DNA of 64,000 nucleotides from Natronocella acetinitrilica (lineage in GTDB: Bacteria; Pseudomonadota; Gammaproteobacteria; Nitrococcales; Aquisalimonadaceae), in the NCBI RefSeq assembly GCF_024170285.1, contig NZ_JALJXV010000002.1, positions 434,001 to 498,000 of the forward strand. Direction: 5' to 3'. Positions 62,214-64,000 of this stretch are shown piece after piece. Every line of letters begins with the position of its first letter. The first letter of the stretch is position 1. A model generated the notes under the pieces. The model made no database searches. It was not told where the DNA came from and saw nothing but the letters and a program-made list of their open reading frames with translations. The position numbers were made by a program, and so were the translations under genes.

Positions 62214-63641
62214 ATGCGAACACTCGAACGCACGTCACTGCTCATCGGGGGGATGGCGCTGGGTCTTGGTACCGTCGCCCACGCCGACATGATCACCGTG
62301 CCCGCCGGGCTGGACGAAGATGGCGAAGCCGTCCGGGACGATGACCAGGCCCAGACCAGCGACGCCGTTGCCGCCATGGCGGCGCTCACCGTGGTGGGCC
62401 GCAACATGCGGGCCGCGGAAATGGGCCACGAGCGCCACGAACCGGGGCTGGACGAGGCCCCCATGGAATCGGTAGGCAAGCGCTGGCTGGCGCTGCTGGA
62501 TTCGGTGCAGGCCGGCTACATGGACGAGGACCGGCTCATGAGCGGTCATGCGGATGGCGCCGCCACGGATTCTGACGCGTCGATGGCGACCCTCGCCGAC
62601 GGCATGTACATCTACCACATGCACCACAGCGGCGGGCGCTTTGCCGCCCACGATCTGGAGGACGATCTTGTCTTCCAGCCGGCGGCAATGCTGTCCATGC
62701 TCACCGCGCAAATGCTTGACGCCTACCACGAGGACGGCCACTTCGGGCTCAACGACGATGACGACGTCGACGGCACCGAACTCGCCTATGGCCTGGATGC
62801 CTGGCATGGCGCCGCGTATGCCTGGATCCGCCATGGCAAATCCGATGGCGAAGGCGATATGGGCCTCGTGGACGAAGACCAGCTCGAAGCCTGGATGCAC
62901 CATACGCCGGACGATCTGGTGGACATGGCCCACGCCTTTGCCGACACCCTGGACGCCGCCTGGGACGATGACGCCGGCGTTTACGATTTCGGTAGCGGTA
63001 CCACCTGGCAGCTGGATGAACTGGGCTCGCTGATCCGCGGCCACAAGGCTCTCTATGAAGTGCTGTATTTCTTCGATGGGGATGCGGACCGGGCCGAGGA
63101 GCTGTTCCACCGCACTGCCGACATGGTGGAAGCCATCGTCGGTGATGGCGGTTTGGTCCAGGACTGGGGGCTGCCGGAGGCTGTGAGCTTCGAGGATGGC
63201 AGCGCCAGCGCCGATGGCGACGTGGACGTTGCGGCGCAATGGCGCTTCATCCACCACCTTACCGGCGGCTTTGCCTTCACCCGGGAGAGCAGCGATCTGA
63301 GCAGTTTCCTCAGCGACGACCGGGAAGGGCTAACGGACTCTATCGGTGAAGCAGTGGATCGCATGGTACTTGGTGCCCTGCACTACCAGATGCCCATGGG
63401 CGAGTTGGCTCGCACCGTGGATCACGGCGATGGCGCCATCATTGATGACACCCTGCGCACCCGCACCGTGACCGCATTTCTTGTCGGCAGCGGAAACGCT
63501 TACAGCAGCGGCAAGCAGCTGGCACCGCCGGACGCCTGGGAGGAGGACGACGACGTCGCCCAGGCCACCGCGGCGTTCTACGCCGGATTCCTGAATCAGG
63601 CACAACTGCTGCAGGACGAGCTGATCGGCAGCGATTGGTGA
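62214..63641 (+). CDS. secreted acidic protein, unknown function
   Basis: A 475-residue exported protein with signal peptide (LLIGGMALGLGTVAHA). The mature part is extremely rich in Asp/Glu and His (DGMYIYHMHHSGGRFAAHDL, LNDDDDVDGTELAYGLDA) and appears helical throughout, possibly an alpha/alpha barrel. The acidity fits a periplasmic protein of a halophile. The many His/Asp could bind metal, but no known motif is seen. It has 4 bp between its stop and the next small gene, implying co-transcription. Confidence 0.7.
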   Translation: MRTLERTSLLIGGMALGLGTVAHADMITVPAGLDEDGEAVRDDDQAQTSDAVAAMAALTVVGRNMRAAEMGHERHEPGLDEAPMESVGKRWLALLDSVQAGYMDEDRLMSGHADGAATDSDASMATLADGMYIYHMHHSGGRFAAHDLEDDLVFQPAAMLSMLTAQMLDAYHEDGHFGLNDDDDVDGTELAYGLDAWHGAAYAWIRHGKSDGEGDMGLVDEDQLEAWMHHTPDDLVDMAHAFADTLDAAWDDDAGVYDFGSGTTWQLDELGSLIRGHKALYEVLYFFDGDADRAEELFHRTADMVEAIVGDGGLVQDWGLPEAVSFEDGSASADGDVDVAAQWRFIHHLTGGFAFTRESSDLSSFLSDDREGLTDSIGEAVDRMVLGALHYQMPMGELARTVDHGDGAIIDDTLRTRTVTAFLVGSGNAYSSGKQLAPPDAWEEDDDVAQATAAFYAGFLNQAQLLQDELIGSDW

Positions 63642-63645
63642 CGCC

Positions 63646-63843
63646 ATGGCCGGGCTGCTGGTGGAGACGCTGGTTGTCTGGCTCGGCTTCTGGGCGGTGG
63701 CCGCGTGGGGCATAGCACGCCTCACCGGGGCCGCCGCCCGGGGTGCTGAAGGCCGCCGGGTGCTACTGGTGAGCACGGGCCTGATCAGTCTTGCGATGGC
63801 CCTGCTGTACCTGCCTCTGCGCTGGTGGCTTGCTTCGGTTTGA
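63646..63843 (+). CDS. small two-helix membrane protein
   Basis: A 65-residue protein with two hydrophobic helices (about residues 5-25 and 39-62) separated by an Arg-rich turn (RGAEGRRV). It starts 4 bp after the acidic secreted protein. Its 3' end overlaps the convergent NfeD-like gene by 59 bp. Family unknown. Confidence 0.55.
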   Translation: MAGLLVETLVVWLGFWAVAAWGIARLTGAAARGAEGRRVLLVSTGLISLAMALLYLPLRWWLASV

Positions 63844-64000
63844 CGGCTTCCACCAGCAGGGTCAGACCGTCCGCGCCCACCACCAGGACCTTGCTGCCGC
63901 CCGGTATGGGCTGACGGCGTCGCTCCACCGCCGCCCACAGCTCCCCGGAGACGCGAATCTGCCCCCGCGGCTCCAGCGGCATGACTACCCTTCCATAGCG
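63785..64000 (-). CDS. NfeD-like C-terminal domain, gene continues beyond the window
   Basis: The frame is open to the window edge and reads LEPRGQIRVSGELWAAV, then IPGGSKVLVVGADGLTLLVE. This is the OB-fold end domain of NfeD proteins, which partner stomatin/prohibitin-like membrane proteins. A 24-residue Lys/Ala/Ser tail follows. The membrane part would lie outside the window. Confidence 0.75.
   Translation of the reverse strand, partial: RYGRVVMPLEPRGQIRVSGELWAAVERRRQPIPGGSKVLVVGADGLTLLVEAVKPKQATSAEAGTAGPSQD

Overview
This window looks like a chromosomal segment of a GC-rich gammaproteobacterium, most likely a halophile near the Ectothiorhodospiraceae (for example Halorhodospira, Aquisalimonas or Spiribacter relatives). 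The taxonomic call is inference. It rests on a sarcosine/dimethylglycine N-methyltransferase of the glycine-betaine (osmolyte) pathway, very acidic secreted proteins, and overall gene content. No rRNA or tRNA gene was recognised.

Layout. 1-9.4 kb: tail of an unknown gene, galE, a LuxR-type regulator, an alpha/beta hydrolase, two lipoprotein loci, a VapBC module and a truncated PIN toxin. 9.4-20.9 kb: a minus-strand surface-polysaccharide cluster, transcribed wzz, wzx-like flippase, sulfotransferase, AT-rich wzy-like polymerase, two GT4 glycosyltransferases, an SDR epimerase, a WecA/WbpL-like initiating transferase and a WbpM/CapD-like dehydratase. 21-28 kb: two more Gly/Ser-linker lipoproteins flank a toxin-antitoxin 'graveyard' in which only hicAB looks fully intact. 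It also holds a phd-like antitoxin shifted by a third 5-bp repeat unit, a hepT with a 1-nt frameshift beside an intact mntA, and an MNT gene with a nonsense codon. 28-35 kb: a small beta-barrel protein, a coiled-coil protein, a chemoreceptor, a lipoprotein hydrolase, a PRC-barrel protein and a matrixin-like protease. 35-42.8 kb: metH, a RAYT transposase, yihY and glutamate dehydrogenase. 42.8-52.7 kb: an Rhs/YD-repeat polymorphic-toxin locus. 52.9-57.2 kb: an RND efflux pump. 57.3-64 kb: GST, UspA, an allantoin-degradation operon (puuE-alc-allA), the betaine methyltransferase, an acidic secreted protein and a partial NfeD-like gene.

Two systems stand out. First, the Rhs locus is split. A Sec-signal YD-repeat 'shell' protein (1166 aa) stops just before the RHS core. 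The core plus variable toxin is a separate protein with its own signal peptide and a strong ribosome-binding site 25 bp downstream. Duplicated shell tips and cores, with different toxin ends and immunity-like genes, form an array of displaced cassettes downstream. A perfect CRP/Vfr-type TGTGA-N6-TCACA site lies upstream. Second, 30 copies of a roughly 34-bp GTAG-plus-hairpin REP element, mostly as inverted pairs, occupy 16 intergenic loci. The REP-associated tyrosine transposase (39366-39902) sits between two of these loci. REP units abut truncated genes and supply a stop codon in one case.

Four of the five Gly/Ser-linker lipoprotein genes also share a CCCAT-type palindrome upstream, suggesting a common regulator.
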